A stretch of DNA of 64,000 bases from Gammaproteobacteria bacterium. Lineage in GTDB: Bacteria > Pseudomonadota > Gammaproteobacteria > JAADGQ01. The notes below the pieces were generated by a model. That model saw nothing but the letters and a program-made list of their open reading frames with translations, searched no databases and had not been told where the DNA came from. Position numbers and translations under genes: made by a program. Shown piece after piece: positions 1 through 7,883 of this stretch (positions are counted from its first letter, which is position 1; each line of letters opens with the position of its first letter). The stretch covers positions 18,427-82,426 of the forward strand of contig JAKITI010000005.1 of the NCBI GenBank assembly GCA_021648145.1, given 5' to 3'.

Positions 1-621
1 TTACGCTGCCTTAATCGCATGAATGATACGATAGACACCTGCAAAGTATCAGGTGAAATTCTGATTGATGGCCAAAATATCTATGACAAAAATATGGATG
101 TGGTCTTGCTCCGTGCAAGGGTTGGCATGGTGTTTCAAAAACCGAATCCTTTTCCTAAGTCCATCTATGAAAATGTTGCATTTGGCCCGCGCATTCACGG
201 TTTAGCCAACAACAAAGCCGAGCTGGATGAAATTATCCATACAAGTCTGGAAAAAGCAGGGTTGTTAAAAGAAGTTAAAGATCGACTGGATCAGCCAGGC
301 ACTGCGCTCTCTGGCGGTCAGCAACAACGTTTATGTATCGCCCGAGCTATTGCAGTCGATCCGGAAGTCATTCTAATGGATGAGCCCTGCTCTGCACTTG
401 ATCCGATAGCAACAGCGATTATTGAGCAACTCATGGATGAGTTACGTGAGCAATATACTATTGTAATCGTTACTCACTCAATGCAACAAGCCGCTCGTGT
501 ATCACAACGTACAGCTTACTTTCACCTGGGTAAATTAATTGAAGTGGGCCCTACCGAACAGATTTTCACTAACCCCAAGCACAAACTAACGGAAGACTAT
601 ATTACGGGGCGCTTTGGTTAA
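1..621 (+). CDS. pstB: Phosphate ABC transporter ATP-binding protein PstB (5' end outside window)
   Basis: This is the ATPase that powers high-affinity phosphate import by PstSCAB at the inner membrane. The frame is open from base 1, so the N-terminus and Walker A are outside the window. Visible are the Q-loop region ([10 protein letters not shown]), the ABC signature LSGGQQQR at about 307-330, Walker B ILMDEP at about 370-387 followed by CSALDP, and the switch-His region [12 protein letters not shown]. The spacing and the [20 protein letters not shown] segment are typical of PstB. No phoU follows; the next gene is on the opposite strand. A strong hairpin lies just after the stop. Identification is firm; only the start is missing. 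Confidence 0.95.
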   Translation, partial: LRCLNRMNDTIDTCKVSGEILIDGQNIYDKNMDVVLLRARVGMVFQKPNPFPKSIYENVAFGPRIHGLANNKAELDEIIHTSLEKAGLLKEVKDRLDQPGTALSGGQQQRLCIARAIAVDPEVILMDEPCSALDPIATAIIEQLMDELREQYTIVIVTHSMQQAARVSQRTAYFHLGKLIEVGPTEQIFTNPKHKLTEDYITGRFG

Positions 622-634
622 GCTCCACCCTGCT

Positions 635-670
635 GAATAACAAAATCATAAGGGGCTGATTTTGTTATTC
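635..670 (+). terminator. 14-bp perfect hairpin after pstB
   Basis: Bases 635-648 and 657-670 are perfect inverted complements with an 8-nt loop (TAAGGGGC). The hairpin starts 14 bases after the pstB stop. The stem is A/T-rich and its right arm ends in a T-rich stretch, but a classic T-run is lacking. It probably ends pst transcription and separates it from the convergent gene at 708. Confidence 0.55.
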
Positions 671-707
671 CCTCATTGCTGACTTACGCAGCAACTTGGA
701 GCACTGT

Positions 708-1250
708 TCAATACCTTCCATGTTGCTTGCTAATATAGTTCGTCAATTCAACATGTTGAATATTCATTCGCAAAATTATTTCATGCATATCACGCATAAT
801 GGCTTTCATCACTTTATAAACAAGGCGCGGTTCCGTATCCATCAAGCTTTCGAAATCCATTCGTTCAAAGCTGTATACGCGCGATTCACCTCTCGAAATT
901 ATTGAAGCAGTATGTGGCTTTCCAGTCACAAAACTTAAAGCCCCTGCAATACTTCCAGCTTTGCGTGTATCCAGCGTCACACAGCCCTGAACATCTGATT
1001 TTGCAACGACCAGCGTTCCACTCATAACTCCATACAAATATTGGCTATCGCAACCCTCTTTAATCAGATAAGCTTTATCTTTTAAAACGTGAAGCTCGAC
1101 AATACCAATCAGTTTCCTGCATTCATCATCATCCAGCTCTTCGCTCAGAGAAGAATCTCTGACCGCATTAAAAAGTTCTTGATCCAGAGAGCGCTGCTCT
1201 GTTTCATTCGATTCATCCGAGTCGGTCACTCGTAACACAGTATCAAACAT
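708..1250 (-). CDS. Stand-alone cyclic nucleotide-binding domain protein
   Basis: A protein of about 180 residues with one CRP-type cNMP-binding fold at roughly residues 45-150 (LKDKAYLIKEGCDSQYLYGVMSGTL, then AGSIAGALSFVTGKPHTASI, then a SRGESRVYSF strand). After the C-terminal helix it ends without a helix-turn-helix, so it is not a complete Crp/Fnr regulator. The start at 1250 is preferred over an upstream in-frame ATG at 1271 because GGAG lies 9 bases before it. It is monocistronic and convergent with pstB. The ligand is unknown. It may act by protein-protein contact, as regulatory subunits do; that is inference. Confidence 0.75.
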   Translation of the reverse strand: MFDTVLRVTDSDESNETEQRSLDQELFNAVRDSSLSEELDDDECRKLIGIVELHVLKDKAYLIKEGCDSQYLYGVMSGTLVVAKSDVQGCVTLDTRKAGSIAGALSFVTGKPHTASIISRGESRVYSFERMDFESLMDTEPRLVYKVMKAIMRDMHEIILRMNIQHVELTNYISKQHGRY

Positions 1251-1404
1251 GTTTCTTTCTCCGTATATCATTAAAATTATTAAGAGATCACTTTATTATT
1301 AAAGTTCATCACCTGTTCGTGAGCATCATCACATAAATTGTATTATCTATTTTTCAATCTATTTAACGGGTTATTCCAACACTATTTTATGAAAGTAATA
1401 TGAC

Positions 1405-1434
1405 AAAAAAAACCTCACTCCAAAAGGAGTAAGG
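1405..1434 (-). terminator. Rho-independent terminator, minus strand
   Basis: Read on the minus strand, a 9-position stem (1426-1434 with 1413-1421, one mismatch) with a 4-nt loop is followed by eight T (complement of 1405-1412). It serves minus-strand transcription arriving from the caspase-like gene at 1565. Confidence 0.75.
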
Positions 1435-1451
1435 CTTCATTATCGGCATAG

Positions 1452-1520
1452 CTAATTAAAACTATAGCCACGACTCAGATTCTTTCTGAAGTCCAGCACT
1501 TCTACGTTAAAACCAACAGT
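1452..1520 (-). other. Possible C-terminal remnant of a lost gene
   Basis: The 1251-1564 interval has no intact gene. On the minus strand, 22 codons are open between a TAA at 1521-1523 and a TAG at 1452-1454. They read TVGFNVEVLDFRKNL and then SRGYSFN, have no start codon, and end 18 bases before the terminator at 1405-1434. The position suggests the surviving 3' end of a deleted gene. It could be chance. Confidence 0.2.
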
Positions 1521-1564
1521 TTACATATTTACGCTCACATTTTTCACTTTGAACAATTACAAAC

Positions 1565-3610
1565 TTACTTCACAGGCACAAAAAGAAATTCACCCGACTC
1601 ATGCCCGCCGTGACGAATGGGGGCATATTGAGGCGTTTGTTCAATATTGAATTTTGCTGCTGTTATATGCACTTTATCAGCCACATCACGATAGACTTTA
1701 TAACCTTCCATTATATTTTCATTAGACTCCAGAGAATCAAAAAATGCTTGAGCGAAAATAGAGTGGCTACCACCACCGCTGTCCATTACGGGCTTTATTC
1801 CTCCTGATGTTAACACTGTTCTCGAACGTGTTTTGGCCATGACACCCATCCATTTTTGACGCACTTCATCCGTCAGATCAATATCGAGTCTAGCAAGAGA
1901 TGAGCGTGTTAATGAACCCGAATAACAAGAGTCAGCAACCACCAGCACATGCTTGGCTTTCATTGCATTTAACTGCTCTGTAATTGAGATATTGGAGATC
2001 CAGTTTGCAGTACTATTCGGCTCTGCATCCACAGGCAGCCAATACCCCTGCATATTAATCCGATCAATCTCACCATGGCCTGCGTAATAGATCAGCAAGT
2101 TATCCTGATCGGTTAACTGCTCACGCAACCTGTTTAATTCAGACAAAATATCATATCGCGTTGCATTCAATAACAGGCTTGTTTTAAACCCATACTGATC
2201 TCGTAATACTTTTTCAGCGCGCTCAGCATCTGATACAGCAGTGGCCAAGTCAGGCATTTTTGGATATCGGTTATTACCAATAATCAAAGCATAGTAAGAG
2301 CCAAAATCAATTGAACTCACACGCCGTGACTGCGCTTTATCCAGAGGTTTTGTAACTGTTGCAGGGGCATTACGAAATTTAGGGATGAACATGAAATCAA
2401 CAGTGGCTCGTCTGCCTTGTTTATCGACAGCAACCACTGAGACTGCTGTATCTGTTTTTTCAATCTCAATATTGGCTTTGAAGACATTATTATGTGCCAG
2501 TTTTTGAGGTTGATCATTCACTGTAATCGCAAGAATTCCAGCCGGTGCCGTCACTTTACCCACAATTAGACGCTCTTTCACGAAAGTACGTAATTTCACA
2601 CTGGGAACTCCACGAGTCACCACAACAGGCGGGTCAATGATTTCTATAACAGGCCCTGCCAACTCAGAGTCCTGATTTTCACTTAGCTGATGCTCTTGAA
2701 CCTTAACTGATTCCAGCTCTTTTTTAAGTCCAGTTTTTTGCTGTTTAAGCTCTGTCTGGAGCCAGTCCAGCTCTTTCTGCTGAGTTATAATTTTTGCTTC
2801 TTCCTGTACCAACTCCTGTTTTACAGCTTTTAACTTACTCTTGGCGCCCTCTGTATTTAGAGATTTTAACTGTTTATTTAAACGTACAACTCTGTTTTCT
2901 GCTGTGCTTAAGGCTGTTTTACGTAATTTGAGTTTTTTCTCGGTTTTATCCAGTTGCTGGCGAAGTAATTGTGCCTCTTGTTTACGGCGCTCAATCTCTT
3001 CTCTTAATTTTTGAGTTTTTTGCTCCACCTGTGATGCCACTGTGACTTCAATGGTTGATGAAAACTCCAGATCATCATCCGTAAGACCTGATGCTTTACG
3101 ATACCAATTCAGTGCTTTCGCAACATCTTTCTCAATACCCAGACCTTTTTCATACATATAACCCAAATTAATTTGAGCGCTGGAGTAATTTTGTTCGGCT
3201 GCTTTTTTATACCAGGCATACGCAGATTGATAATCAGACTGAGTACCCAGCCCCTTTTCATAAATTTCACCGACATTGGTTTGCGCTTCTGGATCCCCCG
3301 CTTTAGCGCCATCAAGCCAAACTTTTAATGCCGTCCGATAATCAGAACGATCATAAGCGACATATTCCCCACCCCGAATTTCACAATCAATGGCAGATGT
3401 TTTGATCGGAAGGCGCGGTGTCAGGTAGCTCATTTGGCCACCTAATTTACGCACTTGCCCCGGCAACAAACAATCTACAATGAACAATTTTTCAACATCG
3501 ACTTGTTTATTAGCCGAAGTCATACCCACTTGTTTCACCTGTTGCGCACAACCTACGACCGCCACCGTCATCAACGCCACAACAACACTCAGTGTTAATT
3601 TGTTCACCAT
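1565..3610 (-). CDS. Caspase-fold (peptidase C14) lipoprotein with Sel1 repeats and coiled coil
   Basis: A protein of about 681 residues. The N-terminus MVNKLTLSVVVALMTVAVVGC has a lipobox (VVGC), so it is predicted to be a lipoprotein. Two Sel1/TPR-like repeats lie at about 95-170 (AWYKKAAEQNYSSAQINLGYM). A long charged coiled coil follows at about 190-320, then a beta-rich linker, and a caspase-like domain from about 432 to the end. The catalytic pair is visible: His512 in YYAGHGE and Cys562 in VVADSCYSGSL. The start at 3610 is chosen over upstream in-frame starts because it gives the signal peptide directly and AAGG lies 10-13 bases before it. Substrate and pathway are unknown. Two unknown envelope genes lie just upstream on the same strand. 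Confidence 0.85.
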   Translation of the reverse strand: MVNKLTLSVVVALMTVAVVGCAQQVKQVGMTSANKQVDVEKLFIVDCLLPGQVRKLGGQMSYLTPRLPIKTSAIDCEIRGGEYVAYDRSDYRTALKVWLDGAKAGDPEAQTNVGEIYEKGLGTQSDYQSAYAWYKKAAEQNYSSAQINLGYMYEKGLGIEKDVAKALNWYRKASGLTDDDLEFSSTIEVTVASQVEQKTQKLREEIERRKQEAQLLRQQLDKTEKKLKLRKTALSTAENRVVRLNKQLKSLNTEGAKSKLKAVKQELVQEEAKIITQQKELDWLQTELKQQKTGLKKELESVKVQEHQLSENQDSELAGPVIEIIDPPVVVTRGVPSVKLRTFVKERLIVGKVTAPAGILAITVNDQPQKLAHNNVFKANIEIEKTDTAVSVVAVDKQGRRATVDFMFIPKFRNAPATVTKPLDKAQSRRVSSIDFGSYYALIIGNNRYPKMPDLATAVSDAERAEKVLRDQYGFKTSLLLNATRYDILSELNRLREQLTDQDNLLIYYAGHGEIDRINMQGYWLPVDAEPNSTANWISNISITEQLNAMKAKHVLVVADSCYSGSLTRSSLARLDIDLTDEVRQKWMGVMAKTRSRTVLTSGGIKPVMDSGGGSHSIFAQAFFDSLESNENIMEGYKVYRDVADKVHITAAKFNIEQTPQYAPIRHGGHESGEFLFVPVK

Positions 3611-3664
3611 CACTCTCACCTTTTTTGTAATTATTGACCTATAACACCACACATCAACCGACCA

Positions 3665-4156
3665 TTATGAGTGGGATGATTTTTCACCTACTCTAGAATT
3701 CAACAGTTTTAACAGTTTCAATCTTTGCTTCGGTTCAAACAAATAATAGTCTATAACATCAATAGCCCCTCTACGCTCATTCAACTTTATTATTTTTCTA
3801 AAAGCACCTCGTACAGTTATTTTTGTAACTTCACTCCAAGAATACTTTTTTTCCCCACCAAACTCTTGAAAAGTTATACCTTTGTCATCAAGTACCAAGA
3901 GGGGTAAATCATATTTTAATAGTTTTATATTGACCCAGTAGTGACCTACCGAATATATCAGCATAACTACAAGCATAAAGACAGCGCCAAGTGCAATTTT
4001 ATTAACGTTAATAGGTGTTGATTGATCAAAGAAGCCAATTGCTACGTTCGCAGCTACTGCACCAACGACAGTCAGAAATGCCATTTCAAGATTTTTTATT
4101 ACAGCATTAAATAAATATTGCCACTTTGTTGTAATAAATTCGTATTTATCAGACAT
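3665..4156 (-). CDS. Small membrane protein, two TM helices and a PH-like cytoplasmic tail
   Basis: A protein of about 163 residues that I do not recognise as a named family. The ATG at 4156 is chosen because AGAGG lies 5-9 bases before it; the frame extends further upstream without support. Two hydrophobic segments lie at about 22-42 and 55-75. A hydrophilic tail follows (LPLLVLDDKGITFQEF, SWSEVTKITV) whose strand pattern resembles YcxB/bacterial PH-like domains. That resemblance is my inference. It lies 54 bases upstream of the caspase-like lipoprotein gene on the same strand, so co-transcription is likely. Confidence 0.6.
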   Translation of the reverse strand: MSDKYEFITTKWQYLFNAVIKNLEMAFLTVVGAVAANVAIGFFDQSTPINVNKIALGAVFMLVVMLIYSVGHYWVNIKLLKYDLPLLVLDDKGITFQEFGGEKKYSWSEVTKITVRGAFRKIIKLNERRGAIDVIDYYLFEPKQRLKLLKLLNSRVGEKSSHS

Positions 4157-4281
4157 AAAACCTCTAGTTTCTACTGGGAATCTTGTTGTTCCCTTAGTGT
4201 TTGACAGTCTAACAATAATTACCGCAAAGCTCGTGCAATACACCACATAAAGTTACAATATTTTCAGAATGAATTAATTTA

Positions 4282-5223
4282 CTATTCAATAGGGCCTTCT
4301 ACAACGTCCCACACCTCTTTAAGTAAACTTTTTGCGCTTCCCACATACTGGTATGTTCCTGCTTCATATTTCCAAGTGGTAAAATCTTGACCGATACCCC
4401 CATCACCTTGATCAACCCAGCCCGCACCTGGCGTATAGGTATAACGACCTCCAGTCACATTGGAACCTCCCGCCTGGCTGTCAATGGCCATATCGAAGTA
4501 ACCAGACCCAGGGCTCTCCAGAGGCAGATCAGGGTCACTAATTTTCATGATGTTTATAATTTCACCGGCAAGCGCATCATTATCATATGCGCTATTACTC
4601 ATATCCAACTCAAAAAAACTTTGCATATATTCAGCGCTATCATTAATTTGCTGAGTAATTTTGGGTTTTAATTTCAGGTCAGCTTTAATAAATTCATAAC
4701 AAAAAGCAGCACCACCACAACTCCAGGTACGGTTTTTTTCATCCCACTCGCCACCCATAACCTGACGCATCACAACTTTTGTTGGATCACCCGTACCATT
4801 TCCAGTAAATTCAACGCCATTGCCTGGATTGCGTCCTAACGGGTCAAATCCGTTTCCACTTTGCTGCTCATAATTACTCAAACGATAAGCCGATGGTTTT
4901 CCACCGCTATTAGAGTAGCTCCCTCCCGCACTTTCAACATAAATTTCATAAGCAAAACCTGTTGCAGGATCACCAATAATCTGATGCCAATACTGCACAC
5001 CATCCACCATTACAAGATCTTGAAAAAATGGTGTGTCATCCGGTTCAGCCGCACCCGAATCACACATATCACCAAAACCTCCTCCCACACCACAATTTCC
5101 TGGCATTCCAGTATTACCGCCAGGCTGGAAATTTAACGGTCGGGGAAAATCCGAAAAAGCAGGATGTGAATAAAATAATGTCAGCAATAAAATAATCAGC
5201 ACATGCTTTGCAGTAAGCCGCAT
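4282..5223 (-). CDS. Secreted Gly-rich, Cys-containing protein of unknown function
   Basis: A 313-residue protein with a clear Sec signal peptide (RLTAKHVLIILLLTLFYSHPAFS) and a mature part rich in Gly, Asp and Tyr. Two cysteine pairs are visible, one near the mature N-terminus (NCGVGGGFGDMCDSG) and one mid-protein (WSCGGAAFCYEF), consistent with periplasmic disulfides. The rest looks like a beta-rich extracytoplasmic protein with no family motif that I recognise. It is the first of three same-strand genes leading to the caspase-like lipoprotein, with 125 bases to the next start. The start has AGGAGG just before it. Confidence 0.6.
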   Translation of the reverse strand: MRLTAKHVLIILLLTLFYSHPAFSDFPRPLNFQPGGNTGMPGNCGVGGGFGDMCDSGAAEPDDTPFFQDLVMVDGVQYWHQIIGDPATGFAYEIYVESAGGSYSNSGGKPSAYRLSNYEQQSGNGFDPLGRNPGNGVEFTGNGTGDPTKVVMRQVMGGEWDEKNRTWSCGGAAFCYEFIKADLKLKPKITQQINDSAEYMQSFFELDMSNSAYDNDALAGEIINIMKISDPDLPLESPGSGYFDMAIDSQAGGSNVTGGRYTYTPGAGWVDQGDGGIGQDFTTWKYEAGTYQYVGSAKSLLKEVWDVVEGPIE

Positions 5224-5343
5224 ACAACCTCCTAATGAAAACAGGTAATATCTGACTTACTCTATCGACAATTCAGATGACTTTTATAAATATCTGAATG
5301 AGAGATTCATCCCATTTCTTTCAAAAAACAGATGTTGTCAGGC

Positions 5344-5380
5344 AAAAAAATACCCCGTCCTAAAAGTAGGAAAGGGTATT
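5344..5380 (-). terminator. Terminator downstream of ilvD
   Basis: On the minus strand, arms AATACCC and GGGTATT enclose an inner TCCTA/TAGGA stem and are followed by seven T (complement of 5344-5350). It lies 25 bases past the ilvD stop and is a good rho-independent terminator. Confidence 0.8.
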
Positions 5381-5405
5381 TTAATTGCGTTACGCGATAT
5401 TAGAG

Positions 5406-7241
5406 CTAGATGTTTCGTACCGCCCCTTTTGAAGCAGATGTTGCCATCGAAGCATAAGCACGCAATGCTTTCGAAACATAACGCTCACGATTTTCCGGCT
5501 GCCATGCAAGACTTCCTTTCGCCTCCATCACTGAGCGGCGCTTTGCCAATTTCTCATCAGAGATATCCAGGTGAATGGTTCGGTTTGGAATATCAATATT
5601 AATGGTATCTCCCTCTTCAACCAGACCAATCGCTCCACCTTCAGCCGCTTCAGGCGATACATGACCAATCGACAAACCCGATGTGCCTCCCGAAAAACGC
5701 CCATCGGTCAGAAGCGCACAAACTGCACCCAAACCTTGAGATTTCAGGTAGGTTGTCGGATAGAGCATTTCCTGCATTCCAGGGCCACCGCGTGGCCCTT
5801 CGTAACGCACGACAACCACGTCACCCGCTTGAATACTGTCATTCAACATCGCTTCAACAGCCGCTTCTTGGCTCTCCATCACGCGTGCTCTGCCTGAAAA
5901 TTTCAAAATACTATCATCAACACCGGCTGTTTTTACCACACAGCCCTCCTCCGCAATATTGCCAAACAGTACAGCTAAACCACCATCCAGACTGTAAGCA
6001 TGCTCTTTATCACGGATACAACCATTTTTACGATCCTGATCCAGTGAAGGATAATAAGAGTCTTGAGAGAATGCTTCAGTTGTTGGAACTCCACCTGGAG
6101 CAGCTTTGAAAAATACTTCAACATCTTGAGATGAATTCAGCTGAACATCCCATTGATCAATCGCATCACCCAAAGTTTTAGTATGAACCGTCGGAACATC
6201 ACGATGAATCAAACCGGCACGATCCAGCTCGCCAAGAATACTCATAACGCCGCCTGCACGGTGAACATCCTCAACATGATACTTAGGCGTACTGGGTGCA
6301 ACTTTGCACAAATTAGGCACGACACGCGACAGGCGATCAATATCATCCATCGTAAAATCAATTTCACCTTCTTGTGCTGCGGCCAACAGGTGCAATATCG
6401 TATTCGTTGAACCACCCATCGAAATATCCAGGCTCATCGCATTTTCAAACGCATTAAAATTAGCAATATTTCGAGGCAGCACCGAGTCATCGCCTTGCTC
6501 ATAATAGCGTTTAGCCAAGCCAACAATGCTGCGACCCGCTTCAAGAAACAGCTCTTTGCGCCGAGCATGGGTGGCCACCAAAGTACCATTACCTGGCAGA
6601 GACAACCCTAACGCTTCTGTTAAGCAGTTCATCGAGTTGGCGGTAAACATGCCAGAGCATGAGCCACAGGTTGGACAAGCCGAGCGTTCCATCTGCAAGC
6701 TATCTTCATCACTCACATCATGGCTTGCACCAGCGACCATCGCATCCACCAAGTCCAGGTGAATTTCCTGCCCCCCTTTTTGAATTTTTCCTGCCTCCAT
6801 GGGGCCACCAGAAACAAAAATCACCGGAATATTCAAACGTAATGCAGCGTTCATCATGCCCGGAGTAATCTTGTCGCAATTGGAAATACAAACAATCGCA
6901 TCCGCACAATGTGCATTCACCATATACTCCACAGAATCGGCAATGATTTCACGTGAGGGTAAACTGTAGAGCATTCCAGCATGCCCCATGGCGATTCCAT
7001 CATCAATCGCGATAGTATTAAACTCTTTAGCAATACCGCCCGCTTTTTCAATCTCCCGTGCAACCAATTGACCCATGTCTTTCAGATGAACGTGACCCGG
7101 AACAAACTGTGTAAAAGAGTTCGCCACCGCAATCAGTGGTTTATCAAAATCCCCTTCTTTCACTCCTGTGGCACGCCACAAAGCACGAGCACCGGCCATA
7201 TTGCGGCCATGAAAAGTGGTTCTGGAACGATATTCTGGCAT
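5406..7241 (-). CDS. ilvD: Dihydroxy-acid dehydratase IlvD
   Basis: This enzyme dehydrates 2,3-dihydroxy-isovalerate and its isoleucine-branch analogue in branched-chain amino acid synthesis, using an Fe-S cluster and Mg2+ in the cytoplasm. At 611 residues it matches the usual length. The Fe-S cysteines are in [12 protein letters not shown] and [11 protein letters not shown]. The conserved [20 protein letters not shown] and the C-terminal [17 protein letters not shown] are present. GAGGAG lies just before the start. It is monocistronic with its own terminator. A 16-bp perfect hairpin sits 37-81 bases upstream of the start and could lie in the leader. Confidence 0.97.
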   Translation of the reverse strand: MPEYRSRTTFHGRNMAGARALWRATGVKEGDFDKPLIAVANSFTQFVPGHVHLKDMGQLVAREIEKAGGIAKEFNTIAIDDGIAMGHAGMLYSLPSREIIADSVEYMVNAHCADAIVCISNCDKITPGMMNAALRLNIPVIFVSGGPMEAGKIQKGGQEIHLDLVDAMVAGASHDVSDEDSLQMERSACPTCGSCSGMFTANSMNCLTEALGLSLPGNGTLVATHARRKELFLEAGRSIVGLAKRYYEQGDDSVLPRNIANFNAFENAMSLDISMGGSTNTILHLLAAAQEGEIDFTMDDIDRLSRVVPNLCKVAPSTPKYHVEDVHRAGGVMSILGELDRAGLIHRDVPTVHTKTLGDAIDQWDVQLNSSQDVEVFFKAAPGGVPTTEAFSQDSYYPSLDQDRKNGCIRDKEHAYSLDGGLAVLFGNIAEEGCVVKTAGVDDSILKFSGRARVMESQEAAVEAMLNDSIQAGDVVVVRYEGPRGGPGMQEMLYPTTYLKSQGLGAVCALLTDGRFSGGTSGLSIGHVSPEAAEGGAIGLVEEGDTINIDIPNRTIHLDISDEKLAKRRSVMEAKGSLAWQPENRERYVSKALRAYASMATSASKGAVRNI

Positions 7242-7277
7242 GAGTTACTCCTCTTCTAAAACGACCATCTTTAAAAC

Positions 7278-7322
7278 CTATAAAACGCAGTTGAACCTCT
7301 GTAGTACAACTGCGTTTTATAG
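7278..7322. other. 16-bp perfect inverted repeat upstream of ilvD
   Basis: CTATAAAACGCAGTTG (7278-7293) and its exact complement (7307-7322) flank a 13-nt loop. It lies in the possible ilvD leader or promoter region. On the minus strand it is followed by GTTTTAAAG, only a short T-run, so it is a poor terminator in that direction. It could be a leader structure, an operator or a relic element. Confidence 0.5.
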
Positions 7323-7375
7323 ATTAAAGCTTTTTTCTAAATCATACAAATAGCTACAGATTTTAAGTAGCTTCC

Positions 7376-7616
7376 ATGCCAGACAGCTCCCTTCACATAC
7401 TTAAATCTGACTCAAAAACCGTCCGTCAAACCTCAGTGGAAGCGGTGAAGCTCACAGACGCTATTAATCGGGGCAGGCTGTACCCCATCAATATGTAGTT
7501 GCAAGCAGTGTGATGAACGTCATATGAAATTATTTTTTCATATGCGAGACTTAAAGCAACTCATTAATTTGAAAGTTTTATTTGTTAATGAAGAGAGCTC
7601 AATAAAATTAATTTAG
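7376..7616 (+). other. Non-coding stretch with two short ORF fragments
   Basis: The 7323-7673 interval has no intact gene. A 40-codon frame at 7376-7498 starts with ATG (MPDSSLHILKSDSKTVRQTS) and has no ribosome-binding site. A 30-codon frame at 7524-7616 reads LINLKVLFVNEESSIKLI near its end, which looks like the first strand and helix of a response-regulator receiver cut by a stop. A CATATGAAA/TTTCATATG hairpin spans 7521-7544. These look like gene debris; both assignments are tentative. Confidence 0.25.
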
Positions 7617-7673
7617 AGAATAGTTTATAGGGCATGGACTGGGAAAATTTCCCCCTGTCTTCCCACAGTTTAA

Positions 7674-7856
7674 ATGTTTGATTGTAGTGGACAAGTAATT
7701 TTGGCTACGGGTGTTGTTCAAGCCAATGGTGATTTCACCGTCACAGTGCCGGACGACGCAACACTGGTGACATTAACCACAACCCTTGAAAACCAGACAT
7801 CAACAATTGATGTCAATATCGACGCAGACTTCAGCACATCAATAACCACCCAATAA
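7674..7856 (+). pseudogene. Truncated duplicate of the C-terminal tail of the next gene
   Basis: A 60-codon frame whose last 50 or so residues (ATGVVQANGDFTVTVPDDAT and onward to DADFSTSIT) nearly repeat the C-terminus of the 777-residue protein encoded just downstream. The DNA match runs from 7703 to about 7848 against 10058-10209, with a 6-base indel and about four substitutions. Everything upstream of the shared tail is missing, so this is the 3' remnant of a paralogue or a duplication by-product, not a functional gene. Confidence 0.7.
7703..7848 (+). repeat. Direct repeat copy 1 (gene-tail duplication)
   Basis: About 146 bases, roughly 97% identical by eye to 10058-10209, in direct orientation 2.35 kb apart. 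Copy 2 has six extra bases (ATCACC) after GATTTCACC. Recombination between the copies would delete the whole secreted-protein gene. Confidence 0.85.
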
Positions 7857-7883
7857 TCCGCTCATACGCAGGAGTAATTTATA

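Noticed and set aside
1601..1807. Plus-strand ORFs antisense to the caspase-like, ilvD, tamB and other genes
   Set aside because: They mirror codon structure of the real genes, have no ribosome-binding sites and show no protein-like motifs.
7278..7322. Integron attC-like site, because GTTGAAC and GTACAAC occur around the loop
   Set aside because: The core sites face the wrong way (GTT on the left, AAC on the right), the right one does not fit RYYYAAC, and there is no integrase or cassette array.
7380..7490. Possible cobalamin or other riboswitch in the G/C-rich patch
   Set aside because: Only a short CCACTG-like match was found on the minus strand; the ordered conserved boxes are missing and no fitting gene follows.
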